A stretch of DNA of 64,000 bases from Paracoccaceae bacterium (GTDB lineage Bacteria; Pseudomonadota; Alphaproteobacteria; Rhodobacterales; Rhodobacteraceae). This document shows positions 35,368-44,888 of the stretch, in pieces (position 1 is the stretch's first letter; each line of letters begins with the position of its first letter). Position numbers and translations under genes: made by a program. The notes below the pieces were generated by a model, which was not told where the DNA came from, searched no databases, and saw only the letters and a list, made by a program, of their open reading frames with translations. The stretch is taken from positions 1 to 64,000 of the forward strand of contig JABURR010000088.1 in the NCBI GenBank assembly GCA_014762635.1, in the 5' to 3' direction.

Positions 35368-35849
35368 CCCTGCAAGGTGGCTCTCTCGCGATCGGCACCC
35401 CGGCCCCGCTGTGCCTGCGGTTCAGATCCGCCCCGCTTGAGATTCGGGGTGCGCTGGAACGGGTGGCGGATTGGCTGCGCGCGCAACGGCCGGAGTCTCC
35501 GCCCGCCCGGGACCTGGAACTCGTGCTGGCAGAACTGCTGAACAACATCTCGGATCACAGTTACGAGGGGACCCCGGGTCCGATTCGCTTGCTGCTCTCG
35601 CGAAGAGGAGACTGGGTCCATTGTTCGATCGAAGATGAGGGCAAGCCGCTCGAGGCGAAATTCCTGCCGACGAAATGCAGCGCGGTGCCTCTTCCGGACA
35701 GGGATCGGCTGCCCGAGCGTGGTTACGGCTGGGTCATGGTGCGGAAACTGGCGCGGGACTTCGATTTTGAACGGTGTGAGGGCAGAAATCGCCTCGGATT
35801 CCGGGTTCTTCTCAGCTTTCCCGAGACAGAGGCCAAAACCGGCGGATAG
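35364..35849 (+). CDS. Anti-sigma factor serine kinase-like ATPase (RsbW/SpoIIAB type)
   Basis: 161 residues with a GHKL ATP-binding fold: N box ELVLAELLNNISDHSYEG (about residue 50), D/G box IEDEGKP (about residue 92), and glycine-rich lid GYGWVMVRKLARDF (about residue 119). It starts with GTG overlapping the stop of the STAS gene. It should bind and inhibit a sigma factor or other output, and release it when the STAS partner is unphosphorylated. Output partner unknown; the neighbouring genes give no hint. Confidence 0.85.
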   Translation: MTLQGGSLAIGTPAPLCLRFRSAPLEIRGALERVADWLRAQRPESPPARDLELVLAELLNNISDHSYEGTPGPIRLLLSRRGDWVHCSIEDEGKPLEAKFLPTKCSAVPLPDRDRLPERGYGWVMVRKLARDFDFERCEGRNRLGFRVLLSFPETEAKTGG

Positions 35850-35954
35850 TTGCTTATCGCCGCCGAGAGGCCGGCTGCCGTGAAAATGCCGGATTCCTTT
35901 CTTCATCCCGCCCGAAAGACTCGCGACGTTGAACCTGTAGCTGCAAATAGCTTC

Positions 35955-36018
35955 CCTCGGCGTCGCGCTTTTTTACAGCCCCCACCCAGTGCGCGATGCC
36001 GAGGCACTACCCCCCCCC
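35955..36018. promoter_or_regulatory. Inverted repeat and nine-C tract upstream of ggt
   Basis: CCTCGGCGTCGCGC (35955-35968) and GCGCGATGCCGAGG (35991-36004) are 14-bp arms with one mismatch, separated by a 22-base spacer that includes TTTTTT. Nine consecutive C bases follow at 36010-36018. This is inside the 250-base gap before the transferase gene and could be an operator or RNA structure. The rest of the gap (35850-35954 and 36019-36099) shows only a GGCAGGAG ribosome site. Confidence 0.4.
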
Positions 36019-36099
36019 AGACATCAGGAACTCTGCCGCTTGGCTTTCAGATGATTGCCGCCTAGTAATGCGCGCACCATTCACGGCAGGAGTCCTAAC

Positions 36100-37677
36100 A
36101 TGCGAGATTTCCATCGTCCCGGCCGCTCGGCGGCCTTTGCGTCCAACGGTATGTGCGCGACCTCGCACCCGCTGGCGGCCAAGACCGCCGTCGAGATTCT
36201 CGAGGCAGGCGGCAACGCGGTCGACGCAGCCATTGGCGCCGGGGTGCTACTGGGGATCTGCGAACCGCAGATGACAGGGATCGGAGGTGACTGCTTCATC
36301 CTGGTGAAACCTGCCGGCACCGAAGACATCATCACGCTGAACGGCTCGGGCCGGGCGCCGGCCGGGCTGCGCGGCGCCGATGTACGGGCCGCTGGTCACA
36401 AGACCATCCCGCTGCACGGCGCCGAGGCTGTGACCGTTCCGGGCTCTGTCGACGCATTCTGCCGCCTGTCCAAGGACTGGGGCTCGATGGATATGGCCCA
36501 GACGCTGTCTCCGGCGATCCGCTATGCCGAGGAAGGCATCCCGGTCGCCCCGCGCGTGGCCTTCGACTGGAACCAGTCCGCGGACCTCGTGAAAGGCCGC
36601 GCCAGGGATTTCTACCTGTTCAACGGCGGCGCCCCGAAGCCGGGCCAGATCTTCCGCCACCCCAAGCAAGCCGAAGTGCTGCGCAAGATCGCGGCCGAAG
36701 GGCGTGACGGATTCTATACCGGCGAAGTGGCCGAAGACATGGTCAACTCGCTGCAGGCGTTGGGCGGAACCCATACGCTCGAGGATTTCGCCGCAACCTC
36801 GTGTGACTACGGCAAGCCGATCTCGGGGAACTACAAAGGGATCGAACTGGTCGAACATCCGCCAAACGGCCAAGGTGCGGCGGCGATCCTGCTTTGCAAT
36901 ATCCTCTCGCATTTCGACCTGGCCAAGATGGACCCGTTCGGCACCGAGCGCGCCCATATCGAGGCCGAGGCGACCAAGCTGGCCTATGATGCGCGCAACC
37001 GCTTCGTGGCCGACCCGGCCCACATGACGCGGCTTGATCACATGCTGTCGGACGAGACCGCAGCCAAGTTGGCTGGCCTGATCGACCCGAAGCGCGCGAT
37101 GGAAGACCCGGGCGCGGTGTCGGAGGCCGTCCACAAGGAGACCATCTACATCACGGTCGTGGACAAGAACCGGATGGCTGTGTCGATGATCTACTCGATC
37201 TTCCACAACTTCGGCTCGGGCCAGGCTTCGGACAAGTACGGCATCCTGTTCCACAACCGCGGCGCGGGCTTCACCCTGGAAGAGGGCCACGTGAACGAGG
37301 CCAATGGCGGCAAGCGCCCGATGCACACCATCATCCCGGCGATGCTGAAGAAGGATGGCAAGGTCATCATGCCCTTCGGCGTGATGGGCGGCGCCTACCA
37401 GGCGGCGGGCCACGGGCGGTTCGTCACCAATATCGTCGACTACGGGATGGAGCCGCAGGACGCGCTGGACGGGCCGCGCTGCTTCTCGGATTCCGGCGAC
37501 ATGAAGGTGGAGCGCGGCTATTCCGACAAGGTGCGCGCCGAACTGGCCGAGATGGGCCACAAGGTCAGCATTCCTGAGGTGCCGATTGGCGGTGCGCAGA
37601 CGATCCTGATGCACGAAGATGGCGTTCTGGAAGGGGCTTCTGACCCCCGCAAGGACGGCATCGCGCTGGGGTACTGA
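36100..37677 (+). CDS. ggt: Gamma-glutamyltransferase family protein
   Basis: 525 residues of the GGT/Ntn-hydrolase family, made as one chain and self-cleaved into two. The block GGNAVDAAIGAG (about residue 38) and the ligand loop NGGKRPMHTIIPAM (about residue 404) are typical. The nucleophile region reads ETIYITVVD (about residue 349), where TTHxSVVD is usual; the first Thr is kept and the second Thr and His are replaced by Ile and Tyr, as in a known subgroup. No signal peptide, so probably cytoplasmic; hydrolysis or transfer of gamma-glutamyl compounds is likely, the substrate is open. The ATG at 36100 has an AGGAG site. The rhodanese gene follows after four bases. Confidence 0.88.
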   Translation: MRDFHRPGRSAAFASNGMCATSHPLAAKTAVEILEAGGNAVDAAIGAGVLLGICEPQMTGIGGDCFILVKPAGTEDIITLNGSGRAPAGLRGADVRAAGHKTIPLHGAEAVTVPGSVDAFCRLSKDWGSMDMAQTLSPAIRYAEEGIPVAPRVAFDWNQSADLVKGRARDFYLFNGGAPKPGQIFRHPKQAEVLRKIAAEGRDGFYTGEVAEDMVNSLQALGGTHTLEDFAATSCDYGKPISGNYKGIELVEHPPNGQGAAAILLCNILSHFDLAKMDPFGTERAHIEAEATKLAYDARNRFVADPAHMTRLDHMLSDETAAKLAGLIDPKRAMEDPGAVSEAVHKETIYITVVDKNRMAVSMIYSIFHNFGSGQASDKYGILFHNRGAGFTLEEGHVNEANGGKRPMHTIIPAMLKKDGKVIMPFGVMGGAYQAAGHGRFVTNIVDYGMEPQDALDGPRCFSDSGDMKVERGYSDKVRAELAEMGHKVSIPEVPIGGAQTILMHEDGVLEGASDPRKDGIALGY

Positions 37678-37681
37678 GCCG

Positions 37682-38071
37682 ATGGCGATCACCCCGGTCA
37701 AGGATCTGGTCGCCGCCGCCAAGGCGGTGATCAGGACCATGCCCATCGCCGAGGCCCGCGCGGCGGCCGAGGCCGGGGAGATTCAGCTCGTGGATATCCG
37801 CGATGTCCGCGAGTTGGACCGCGAAGGCCGCATCCCCGGGGCGATGCATGTGCCGCGGGGCATGCTGGAATTCTGGATCGACCCTCAGAGCCCCTATCAC
37901 AAACCCGCGCTGGCCACCGACAAGACGCTCGTCCTCTTCTGCGCCAGCGCGTGGCGGTCGGCCCTCGCGGTCAAGGCACTTCAGGAGATGGGTGTCGAGA
38001 ATATCGCGGAGCTTGAGGGGGGCTTCACCAGCTGGCGCGACAGTGGCGCCCCGGTCGAACGCAAGGACTGA
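37682..38071 (+). CDS. Rhodanese-like domain protein
   Basis: 129 residues, a single rhodanese domain. The active-site loop CASAWRSA carries the catalytic Cys, the first strand LVDIRDVRELDREG is characteristic, and the tail GGFTSWRDSGAP ends it. It would transfer sulfur or act on small thiols. It directly follows the transferase gene, so they may act on the same thiol or amino-acid pathway. The ATG at 37682 is five bases past that gene's stop. Confidence 0.92.
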   Translation: MAITPVKDLVAAAKAVIRTMPIAEARAAAEAGEIQLVDIRDVRELDREGRIPGAMHVPRGMLEFWIDPQSPYHKPALATDKTLVLFCASAWRSALAVKALQEMGVENIAELEGGFTSWRDSGAPVERKD

Positions 38072-38084
38072 GCCGGATCGCGGC

Positions 38085-38411
38085 TCAGTTCAACTGCACC
38101 TGCAACGGGTAGTGCCCGTCTTCGAAATCCCCGAAAAGATCCGGCACGTCCGGGTGATCGACCGGCTCGCCCGAGTAGTCCGGAAGCAAATTCTGCTCGG
38201 ACACATAGGCGATGTAGTAGCTGTGATCGTTTTCGGCCAGCAGGTGATAGAACGGCTGATCTCGGCGCGGCCGAGATTCTTCGGGAATGGCGGCATACCA
38301 TTCCTCGGTATTCGAGAATGTCGGATCAACATCGAACACCACGCCTCTGAACGGATGCTTTCGATGCCGCACGACCTGGCCGAGGCCATATTTTGCGCGT
38401 GTTGTCATCAT
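38085..38411 (-). CDS. hspQ: Heat shock protein HspQ
   Basis: 108 residues with the HspQ pattern: KYGLGQVVRHRKHPFRGVVFDVDP near the N-terminus and PFYHLLAENDHSYYIAYVSEQNL in the middle (listed here in two parts, residues 7-30 and 53-75). In enterobacteria HspQ enhances Lon and promotes turnover of DnaA mutants. It ends 13 bases from the convergent rhodanese gene. Two adjacent ATGs (38411, 38408) are possible starts. Confidence 0.93.
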   Translation of the reverse strand: MMTTRAKYGLGQVVRHRKHPFRGVVFDVDPTFSNTEEWYAAIPEESRPRRDQPFYHLLAENDHSYYIAYVSEQNLLPDYSGEPVDHPDVPDLFGDFEDGHYPLQVQLN

Positions 38412-38495
38412 AGCGTTGCGTCCCCCACCGCTTCAAATTAGTGCGTTACTCTCTGAATTGCCATGCGATTCCCGTAAAAACAGGGGAAACAAACT

Positions 38496-39377
38496 GTGAA
38501 CCTCGTTCTGACAGTGCTTGAGATCGTCGCGCCGGTATTCCTGCTGGCCGCGGTGGGCTTCATCTGGGTGAAGCTTGGCGTGGAGTATCGCATCCGCTTC
38601 GTGACCCAACTGGCGATGACGCTCTCGGTTCCCTGCCTGATCTTCACCGCCCTGATGCAGACCGAGATCCCGCCGGGGGCCCTGACCGCGGTATCGCTGG
38701 CCACGATCGCCGGGTACCTGGGCATAACGGTGGTCGCGGCCCTGATCGTGTGGCTTGCGCGGCTCGAGATACGCACCTTCCTCGCCCCGATGATCTTCGG
38801 CAATACCGGGAACCTCGGGCTTCCGCTGGCGCTGTTCGCCTTTGGGGACGAGGGGCTGGGCTATGCGGTCGTCATCTTCGCGATCATGGCCATCTATTCC
38901 TTTACCGTCGGGATCTGGCTGGTCTCTGGCGGTGGCTCGGTTTCCAAGGTGTTCAAAGAGCCGCTGTTGGGCGCCACCCTGCTGGGTGGCCTGTTTCTCT
39001 GGCAGGGCTGGGAAACGCCGCGATTCCTGACCAACACCCTTTCTCTCATCGGGCAAATGGCGATTCCACTCATGCTGGTGACCTTGGGGGTGGCGCTTGC
39101 ACGCCTGTCGCCGGGGCGGCTCGGGCGGGCGTTCTGGCTGTCACTTCTCAAGGTGATCCTTTGCGTCGCTATCGCCTGGGGCGTCGGGCTCTGGTTCGAA
39201 CTGCCGAAGGTTCCCTTTGCCGTTCTGGTGGTGCAGCTTTCGACCCCGGTCGCCGTCACCTCCTACCTGCTGGCCGAGAAATACGGGGCCGATGCAGACT
39301 CGGTTGCGGGTCTCGTGGTGGTTTCGACCGTGATTTCGGTACTGACGCTGCCGCTCACCCTCGCATTTGTTATCTGA
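38496..39377 (+). CDS. AEC family membrane transporter
   Basis: 293 residues with about ten membrane spans in two repeats, as in the auxin-efflux-carrier family. A conserved GNTGNLGLPLALF loop lies near residue 104 and the matching VQLSTPVAVTSYLLAEKYG near 247. Bacterial members export or import organic acids such as malate. The start is a GTG at 38496 with AGGGG upstream. The substrate cannot be read. Confidence 0.88.
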   Translation: MNLVLTVLEIVAPVFLLAAVGFIWVKLGVEYRIRFVTQLAMTLSVPCLIFTALMQTEIPPGALTAVSLATIAGYLGITVVAALIVWLARLEIRTFLAPMIFGNTGNLGLPLALFAFGDEGLGYAVVIFAIMAIYSFTVGIWLVSGGGSVSKVFKEPLLGATLLGGLFLWQGWETPRFLTNTLSLIGQMAIPLMLVTLGVALARLSPGRLGRAFWLSLLKVILCVAIAWGVGLWFELPKVPFAVLVVQLSTPVAVTSYLLAEKYGADADSVAGLVVVSTVISVLTLPLTLAFVI

Positions 39378-39451
39378 TCGGCCCGGATTCGCGATTCACG
39401 ACCCTGCTTCTTTGCGCTATCCTCGGGCCAAACAAGATATGCGAGAGGCAG

Positions 39452-40033
39452 ATGAGCAGAAGTCTTCGCGCGCTGATCATTCTATTGCTGGTCGCCAGTT
39501 GCGGCCGGCCCGACCATGTTGCCCCGCGCAACCTTGATGACGCCTGTGCGATCATTCAGGAGCGGCCGCAATACCTGCGCGCCATGGAACGCACCGAACG
39601 CCGCTGGGGCGTGCCGGTCCACGTGCAGATGGCGACGATCTACCAGGAATCGAAATTCATCGGAAATGCGCAGACGCCCTATCGCTGGGCGGTGGGCGTG
39701 ATCCCGATGGGGCGGCAAAGCTCGGCCTATGGCTATGCGCAGGCGCTGGACGGAACCTGGGACGAGTACCGCACCGACACCGGGCGGCGCAGTGCCCGGC
39801 GGGACGATATCGACGATGCAACCGATTTCATGGGCTGGTACATGGCCGGGTCGCAGGACCGCCTTGGCATTCCGCTGACCAACGCACGCGCCCAATACCT
39901 GGCCTATCACGAAGGGCGCACCGGATACGCCCGTGGCACCTATCGTCGCAAGGGCTGGCTGATCCGCGTCGCAGACCAGGTACAGCACCGGTCCGAGCGC
40001 TACGAGGTTCAGCTCAGATCTTGCCGCCGCTAA
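39452..40033 (+). CDS. Lipoprotein lytic transglycosylase-like (SLT-type) protein
   Basis: 193 residues. A lipoprotein signal with lipobox LVASC (Cys about 17) is followed by a lysozyme-like domain. ATIYQESKFIGNAQT (about residue 62) holds the catalytic glutamate, and AYGYAQALDGTWDEY resembles the SLT GxMQ motif with changes. It should cleave peptidoglycan glycan chains from the outer membrane's inner face. It ends three bases from the convergent lolA. A lipoprotein beside lolA is fitting but not an operon. Confidence 0.85.
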   Translation: MSRSLRALIILLLVASCGRPDHVAPRNLDDACAIIQERPQYLRAMERTERRWGVPVHVQMATIYQESKFIGNAQTPYRWAVGVIPMGRQSSAYGYAQALDGTWDEYRTDTGRRSARRDDIDDATDFMGWYMAGSQDRLGIPLTNARAQYLAYHEGRTGYARGTYRRKGWLIRVADQVQHRSERYEVQLRSCRR

Positions 40034-40036
40034 GGC

Positions 40037-40639
40037 TCAACGCGCGCGGCGGTCGACCTCGTGCTTGATGCTGAAGAGGAACGAGGACAGGCGCATCCCG
40101 GTCTGGAACTCACCCAGTTCCACCGTGGTGCGGAAGCCCCCGCCATCGGTGGTGATCCATTTCACCATGCGCACCGGGTCATCGGCGAAGAAGATCTCGA
40201 TGCTGCCGTATTCCGGGTTTTCCGGGTCCTGCGCCACGATCGAGGTCAACTCGCCATCGGTGTAGTGCCCAACGACCATGTCATCGCCCACAAGGTTGAT
40301 CCGGCGGTCCAGGATCAGGCTCAGCGGCGTGCGCCGGATGGGGTATTGCTCGGGCGGTTGGTTCGACTTCGAGTCGAAGATCGCCACCTGCCCGCCCCCG
40401 GCCATGACCAGGGTTTCCTCGGGCGCGTCATATTCGAACCGCGCCCGGCCCGGCCGGTGCAGGAAAAGCGTGCCGGTGGCCACGTAGCCATCCTCGCTCA
40501 CCTGCCGGAACCGCGCCTGGGCGGTGGTCAGGCTTTCGAGGTAACGCGAAATCTGCGGCAGAGTCAGGGGCTCGGCCGAGGCGGGACGCGCAAGCGCGGC
40601 CGAAGCCGCCAGCGCAAGGAAGGAACGTCGCATCATCAT
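40037..40639 (-). CDS. lolA: Outer membrane lipoprotein carrier protein LolA
   Basis: 200 residues. A signal peptide (cut after PASA, about 22) precedes a LolA domain with GTLFLHRPGRARFEYDAPEE near residue 56. It ferries lipoproteins through the periplasm to the outer membrane. It follows ftsK on the same strand with a 77-base gap. Three Met codons in a row leave the exact start open by one or two residues. Confidence 0.92.
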   Translation of the reverse strand: MMMRRSFLALAASAALARPASAEPLTLPQISRYLESLTTAQARFRQVSEDGYVATGTLFLHRPGRARFEYDAPEETLVMAGGGQVAIFDSKSNQPPEQYPIRRTPLSLILDRRINLVGDDMVVGHYTDGELTSIVAQDPENPEYGSIEIFFADDPVRMVKWITTDGGGFRTTVELGEFQTGMRLSSFLFSIKHEVDRRAR

Positions 40640-40716
40640 GACGTCAATCTATGCACTGGCGAGGAAAGTTGCATCAGAACAAATCTCACAAAGCGGAGAG
40701 CCGCGCGTGTGCCGGA

Positions 40717-43569
40717 TCACGCCTGCTCCGGCACCAGGATCTCGCGCTTGCCGACGTGGTTGGCGGCGCTGACGACACCCTGTTCCTCCATCTGCTCCAC
40801 CAGCCGCGCGGCCTTGTTGTAGCCGATGGCCAGCTTGCGTTGGATGTAGGAGGTAGAGCACTTGCGGTCCTTCAGCACGATGGCCACCGCCTGGTCGTAG
40901 AGCGCGTCCTCGCTGTCGGTGTTACCGCCGAGGCCCAGAACCAGGTCGATGTCGCTTTCGCGGTCCTCGTCCGGCCCCTCGACCACCTGGCCCACGTATT
41001 CCGGCGGACCGAAGGACTTGAGGTAGTTGACGATCTCTTCCACTTCCTCGTCGCTGACGAAGGGACCGTGGACACGGGTGATCCGGCTGCCACCCGCCAT
41101 GTAGAGCATGTCGCCCATGCCCAGAAGCTGCTCGGCGCCCTGCTCGCCCAAAATGGTGCGGCTGTCGATCTTTGAGGTGACCTGGAACGAAATCCGGGTC
41201 GGGAAGTTGGCCTTGATCGTACCGGTGATCACGTCGACCGAGGGGCGCTGCGTGGCCATGATCAGGTGGATTCCGCTGGCGCGCGCCATCTGCGCGAGGC
41301 GCTGGATACAGGCTTCGATCTCCTTGCCAGCCACCATCATCAGGTCGGCCATCTCGTCGACGATGACCACGATGAAGGGCATCGCCTGCGGTTCAAATTC
41401 CTCGGTCTCGAATACCGGTTCGCCGGTCTCGTCGTCAAAGCCGGTCTGGACCGTGCGCTTGAACATCTCGCCCTTCTCAAGCGCGTCGCGCACCCGGCCG
41501 TTGAAGCCGTCGATGTTGCGCACGCCCATCTTGGACATCTTGCGATAACGTTCTTCCATCTCGCCCACGACCCATTTCAGGGCGACGACCGCCTTCTTCG
41601 GGTCGGTCACCACGGGCGAGAGCAGATGCGGGATGCCGTCATAGACGCTGAGTTCCAGCATCTTCGGGTCGATCATGATGAGACGACATTCCTCGGGCGA
41701 CAACTTGTAGAGCAGGCTCAGGATCATGGTGTTGATCGCCACCGACTTGCCCGAGCCGGTGGTCCCGGCGATCAGCAGGTGCGGCATCTTCGCAAGGTTC
41801 GCCACGACGCTATCACCGCCGATATCCTTGCCCAGCGCCAGTGGCAGGCGCATGTTGCTGTCGCCGAAATCGCGGGCCGAGAGGATCTCGCGCAGCACGA
41901 CCTTCTCGCGGCTGGCGTTGGGCAGTTCGATCCCGATGACCGAGCGGCCCGGCACGGTCGAAACCCGCGCAGACAGGGCCGACATGGAGCGCGCGATATC
42001 GTCTGCCAGGCCGATCACCCGGCTGGCCTTGAGGCCCGGCGCGGGTTCGAGTTCGTACATGGTGACCACTGGGCCCGGGCGGACGCTGACGATCTCGCCC
42101 TTCACGCCGTAGTCATCCAGCACGGTTTCCAGCATCCGCGCGTTTTCCTCCAGCGCTTCGTCGCTGAGGTGATGGCGCTGGATCGTCGTCGGATTGGTCA
42201 GCAGGCTCAGCGGCGGCGTCTCGTAGGCGGCTTCCGAGTTGTCCTGGAACAGGGCGGGCTGCGCCTCGGCCTTCGCCTGGCGCGAGGGTTGCGGCACCTT
42301 GCGCGGGGTATGCTGCACGATCTGGCGCGCTTCCGGCTCGGGGATGCGGGGCGCGGCGCTTAGCGGCGGCTCCTCGGGCAGGTCAAAGGCCAGGGGCGCG
42401 TCATCCTCGATCAGGTCATCATGGCCCGCATCGTAGTCCGGTGCAGGCGGCACCGCCCCGAACGACGGCATCGCGGGTGTGTCCTGCTGGGCGGGCGGCT
42501 CGTATCCGCGGGCAACCGGGGGTTCCCGACGGCCAAGCTGGACGGGCTTCGTGGGCACGCCGCGCGCCTTGATCACGTCGGCAATCTTGGAACGGATGCG
42601 GTCATCGCCCTCCAGCGGCGGCACCTCGCCTTCGAAGGCGGGCTGCTCAACAAGCTCCTGCTCGGGCACAGAGACCCGGCGCTTCAGCGCAGACAGGAGC
42701 CCGGATTTGAGCGCCTCGCTCGGCTCCTCCTCGGGCAGGTCATACCTCGGATCAGCGCGCAGAACCGGCGCGCTGCGCGGGGCTGTAACCCGGGAAGCCG
42801 CAGTCAGCGGCGGCATTTCCACGGCCATCATGGCACTGGCGGCCGCAGCCTGGTTGCGCTCCTCCAGCCGCGCGGCCCGGCGTGCCTTGGCAGACAAGCC
42901 TGCTTCCACCGCAAGGCCCAGCCCATGGCTGACAATGCGCAACAGGTGCGCATAGGCCATCAACAGGCTCAGGATCAGAAAACGCACCCCGGCGCGAATC
43001 TCGGGCACCGTGAAACCCAGCACGAAAAGCCCGATCCCGATCATGCCGACGGCCATCACAAGCGACAGGACCTTCAGCCCGAATGTCGCCTTGATCGGCA
43101 CCACGCCCAGGATCGCGCCCAGGACCGTATCGCCGAACAGCCCTCCCAGCCCGAAGGAATGGCCCCAGTCGGCAAATGGCACATGGGTCGAGGCATAGAC
43201 CGCGCCCAGCGCGATCGCGATCGGCGCAAAGATCACCCGGGATCCGGCGCGTTCTTCCCCGTAGTGGGTGACAAAACGAATACCCCAGCCGGCGAAGACC
43301 AGCGCGAAGCCCCAGGCCCCGAGGCCCACGATCACATGAAGGGGCGAGGCGATCGACGCGCCAATCCGGCCCAGCGCATTCTGGGCGGGCGCATCGGTCG
43401 AGGCCAGCCAGCTTGGATCATCCGGCGAATAGCTTCCCAGCATCAAAGCCACGGCCACGCCAAGACCGATCAGCAGGAAGCCGAGCAATTCCTTGCCGCG
43501 TCGTTCCAGCACTGCCTGAGTTTCGCTGTCGAAAAGAGGATCACGCTGTTTTGCCTGATAGGATGCCAT
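40717..43569 (-). CDS. ftsK: DNA translocase FtsK
   Basis: 950 residues. Four to five N-terminal membrane spans (about residues 25-185) anchor it at the division septum. A proline- and glutamate-rich linker (about 205-430) follows, then the beta domain. The ATPase has Walker A GTTGSGKS (about 600) and Walker [12 protein letters not shown]. The C-terminal gamma winged helix ([19 protein letters not shown]) reads KOPS signals. It pumps chromosome ends to dif at division. The ATG at 43569 begins [10 protein letters not shown]; the longer open frame upstream is antisense to the aminotransferase stop region. It starts 11 bases after the aminotransferase gene. Confidence 0.96.
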   Translation of the reverse strand: MASYQAKQRDPLFDSETQAVLERRGKELLGFLLIGLGVAVALMLGSYSPDDPSWLASTDAPAQNALGRIGASIASPLHVIVGLGAWGFALVFAGWGIRFVTHYGEERAGSRVIFAPIAIALGAVYASTHVPFADWGHSFGLGGLFGDTVLGAILGVVPIKATFGLKVLSLVMAVGMIGIGLFVLGFTVPEIRAGVRFLILSLLMAYAHLLRIVSHGLGLAVEAGLSAKARRAARLEERNQAAAASAMMAVEMPPLTAASRVTAPRSAPVLRADPRYDLPEEEPSEALKSGLLSALKRRVSVPEQELVEQPAFEGEVPPLEGDDRIRSKIADVIKARGVPTKPVQLGRREPPVARGYEPPAQQDTPAMPSFGAVPPAPDYDAGHDDLIEDDAPLAFDLPEEPPLSAAPRIPEPEARQIVQHTPRKVPQPSRQAKAEAQPALFQDNSEAAYETPPLSLLTNPTTIQRHHLSDEALEENARMLETVLDDYGVKGEIVSVRPGPVVTMYELEPAPGLKASRVIGLADDIARSMSALSARVSTVPGRSVIGIELPNASREKVVLREILSARDFGDSNMRLPLALGKDIGGDSVVANLAKMPHLLIAGTTGSGKSVAINTMILSLLYKLSPEECRLIMIDPKMLELSVYDGIPHLLSPVVTDPKKAVVALKWVVGEMEERYRKMSKMGVRNIDGFNGRVRDALEKGEMFKRTVQTGFDDETGEPVFETEEFEPQAMPFIVVIVDEMADLMMVAGKEIEACIQRLAQMARASGIHLIMATQRPSVDVITGTIKANFPTRISFQVTSKIDSRTILGEQGAEQLLGMGDMLYMAGGSRITRVHGPFVSDEEVEEIVNYLKSFGPPEYVGQVVEGPDEDRESDIDLVLGLGGNTDSEDALYDQAVAIVLKDRKCSTSYIQRKLAIGYNKAARLVEQMEEQGVVSAANHVGKREILVPEQA

Positions 43570-43580
43570 CGTCCCTCGCT

Positions 43581-44759
43581 CTATGGGTAGAGGCAGTCGC
43601 GGAGCCGGATCAGCCCGCGCTGCATTTCTTCTTTTGGGGCCACCATCGCGACCCGGATAAATCCTGCGCCGGGGTTCGTGCCCCCAGCGGTGCGGCTCAG
43701 ATAGGCGCCGGGCAGAACCCGAACACCGGTTTCGGTCCAAAGCTTCAGAGCCGCGGCCTCGCCATCCTCGACCGGCAGCCAGAGGAAGAACCCAGCCTGT
43801 GGTGCGGCGCAGCCGTCGATCTCTGCAAAGACCTGATCCGCGATGTCGAATTTCTCGACATAGAGCCTGCGGTTCTCGATCACGTGGTCTTCGTCGGCCC
43901 AGACCCGTTCGGCCACCCGTTGCAACGGCAGCGGCAGCGGCGCCCCGGCATAGGCCCTGAGCTGGCGGATACGGCGCAGGCTTTCCAGCCCTCCGGCCAC
44001 GAAGCCCGAGCGCAGACCCGGCAGGTTCGACCGCTTCGAGAGCGAATGGAAGATCACCACGCGCTCAGGATCGGCGCCCAGTTCCTGCGCGACCTGCAGC
44101 GCCCCCGGGGGCGGCGTGTCGCGGTAGATCTCGGAATAGCACTCGTCCGCGAAGATCTTGAAATCATGCTTCTCGGCCAGCCGGATCAGGTCGGCCCAAT
44201 AGTCGCGCGTCGCGATCGCCCCCTGCGGGTTCGACGGCGAGCAGATATAGAGGATCGCCGTGCGATCCAGCACCTCGGCGGGAACCGAGGCGTAGTCCGG
44301 CAGGAACCCGGTTTCGCGCGTAGCCGGAACATAGACAGGTTCCGCCCCCACGGTCAGCGCCGCCACGGCATAAACCTGGTAGAACGGGTTCGGGGTCAGC
44401 ACCACGGGCTGCTTGCCGTTCTTCGTTTCGGGGCAAAGGGCGATGCAGGCGTTGAACAGCCCCTCGCGCGTGCCATTCAGCGCCATGATCCGGTCTTCGG
44501 AAACGCTCACGCCATAACGCCGTGCGATCCAGCCCGAGATCGAGGCCAGCAATTCCGGCCCCCCCTCGTTCGGGGGGTATTTTGCGAAGCCTGCGACCGA
44601 ATCCACCAGTACCTCGCCCACCCATGCGGGGAACGGGTGCTGCGGCTCGCCGATGGTCATGGCGATGGGCTCACCGCCCGGCGCATGGGCGTCGAGCAGG
44701 CTCCGCAAACGCGGAAACGCGTATTCAGGCAGGTTCGAAAACCGCTCAGGATAGGTCAT
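43581..44759 (-). CDS. Class I/II aminotransferase (DapC-like)
   Basis: 392 residues of PLP fold type I. The PLP lysine is in [15 protein letters not shown] (about residue 234); the SPSNPQG motif (about 168) and the arginine near the C-terminus (FIRVAM, about 371) are typical. Relatives near ftsK are often annotated as N-succinyldiaminopimelate aminotransferase, matching the dapB route; this assignment is by family only. It is transcribed upstream of ftsK, 11 bases apart. The 129-base gap on its upstream side must hold the promoter. Confidence 0.85.
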   Translation of the reverse strand: MTYPERFSNLPEYAFPRLRSLLDAHAPGGEPIAMTIGEPQHPFPAWVGEVLVDSVAGFAKYPPNEGGPELLASISGWIARRYGVSVSEDRIMALNGTREGLFNACIALCPETKNGKQPVVLTPNPFYQVYAVAALTVGAEPVYVPATRETGFLPDYASVPAEVLDRTAILYICSPSNPQGAIATRDYWADLIRLAEKHDFKIFADECYSEIYRDTPPPGALQVAQELGADPERVVIFHSLSKRSNLPGLRSGFVAGGLESLRRIRQLRAYAGAPLPLPLQRVAERVWADEDHVIENRRLYVEKFDIADQVFAEIDGCAAPQAGFFLWLPVEDGEAAALKLWTETGVRVLPGAYLSRTAGGTNPGAGFIRVAMVAPKEEMQRGLIRLRDCLYP

Positions 44760-44888
44760 GGGACCGCTATATCTGCCTCAGGATCCGGGATCATTTCGCC
44801 CCGGTTTCGAAACACGATACCGCGTCCTTTGCCTTCGGTCCAGAAAAAGGCTGCGAAAATACGCCCTTGGAAGCCGAAGTTGTTGCGT

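Noticed and set aside
39412-39440. TTGCGC-N17-AGATAT as a promoter for the transglycosylase gene.
   Set aside because: The transcript would start too close to the ATG and exclude the GAGAGG ribosome site.
44764-44793. A TGATCC-N18-TAGCGG match upstream of the aminotransferase gene, similar to the sigma-E promoters.
   Set aside because: The predicted transcript start would fall on or inside the start codon, leaving no ribosome site; taken as chance.
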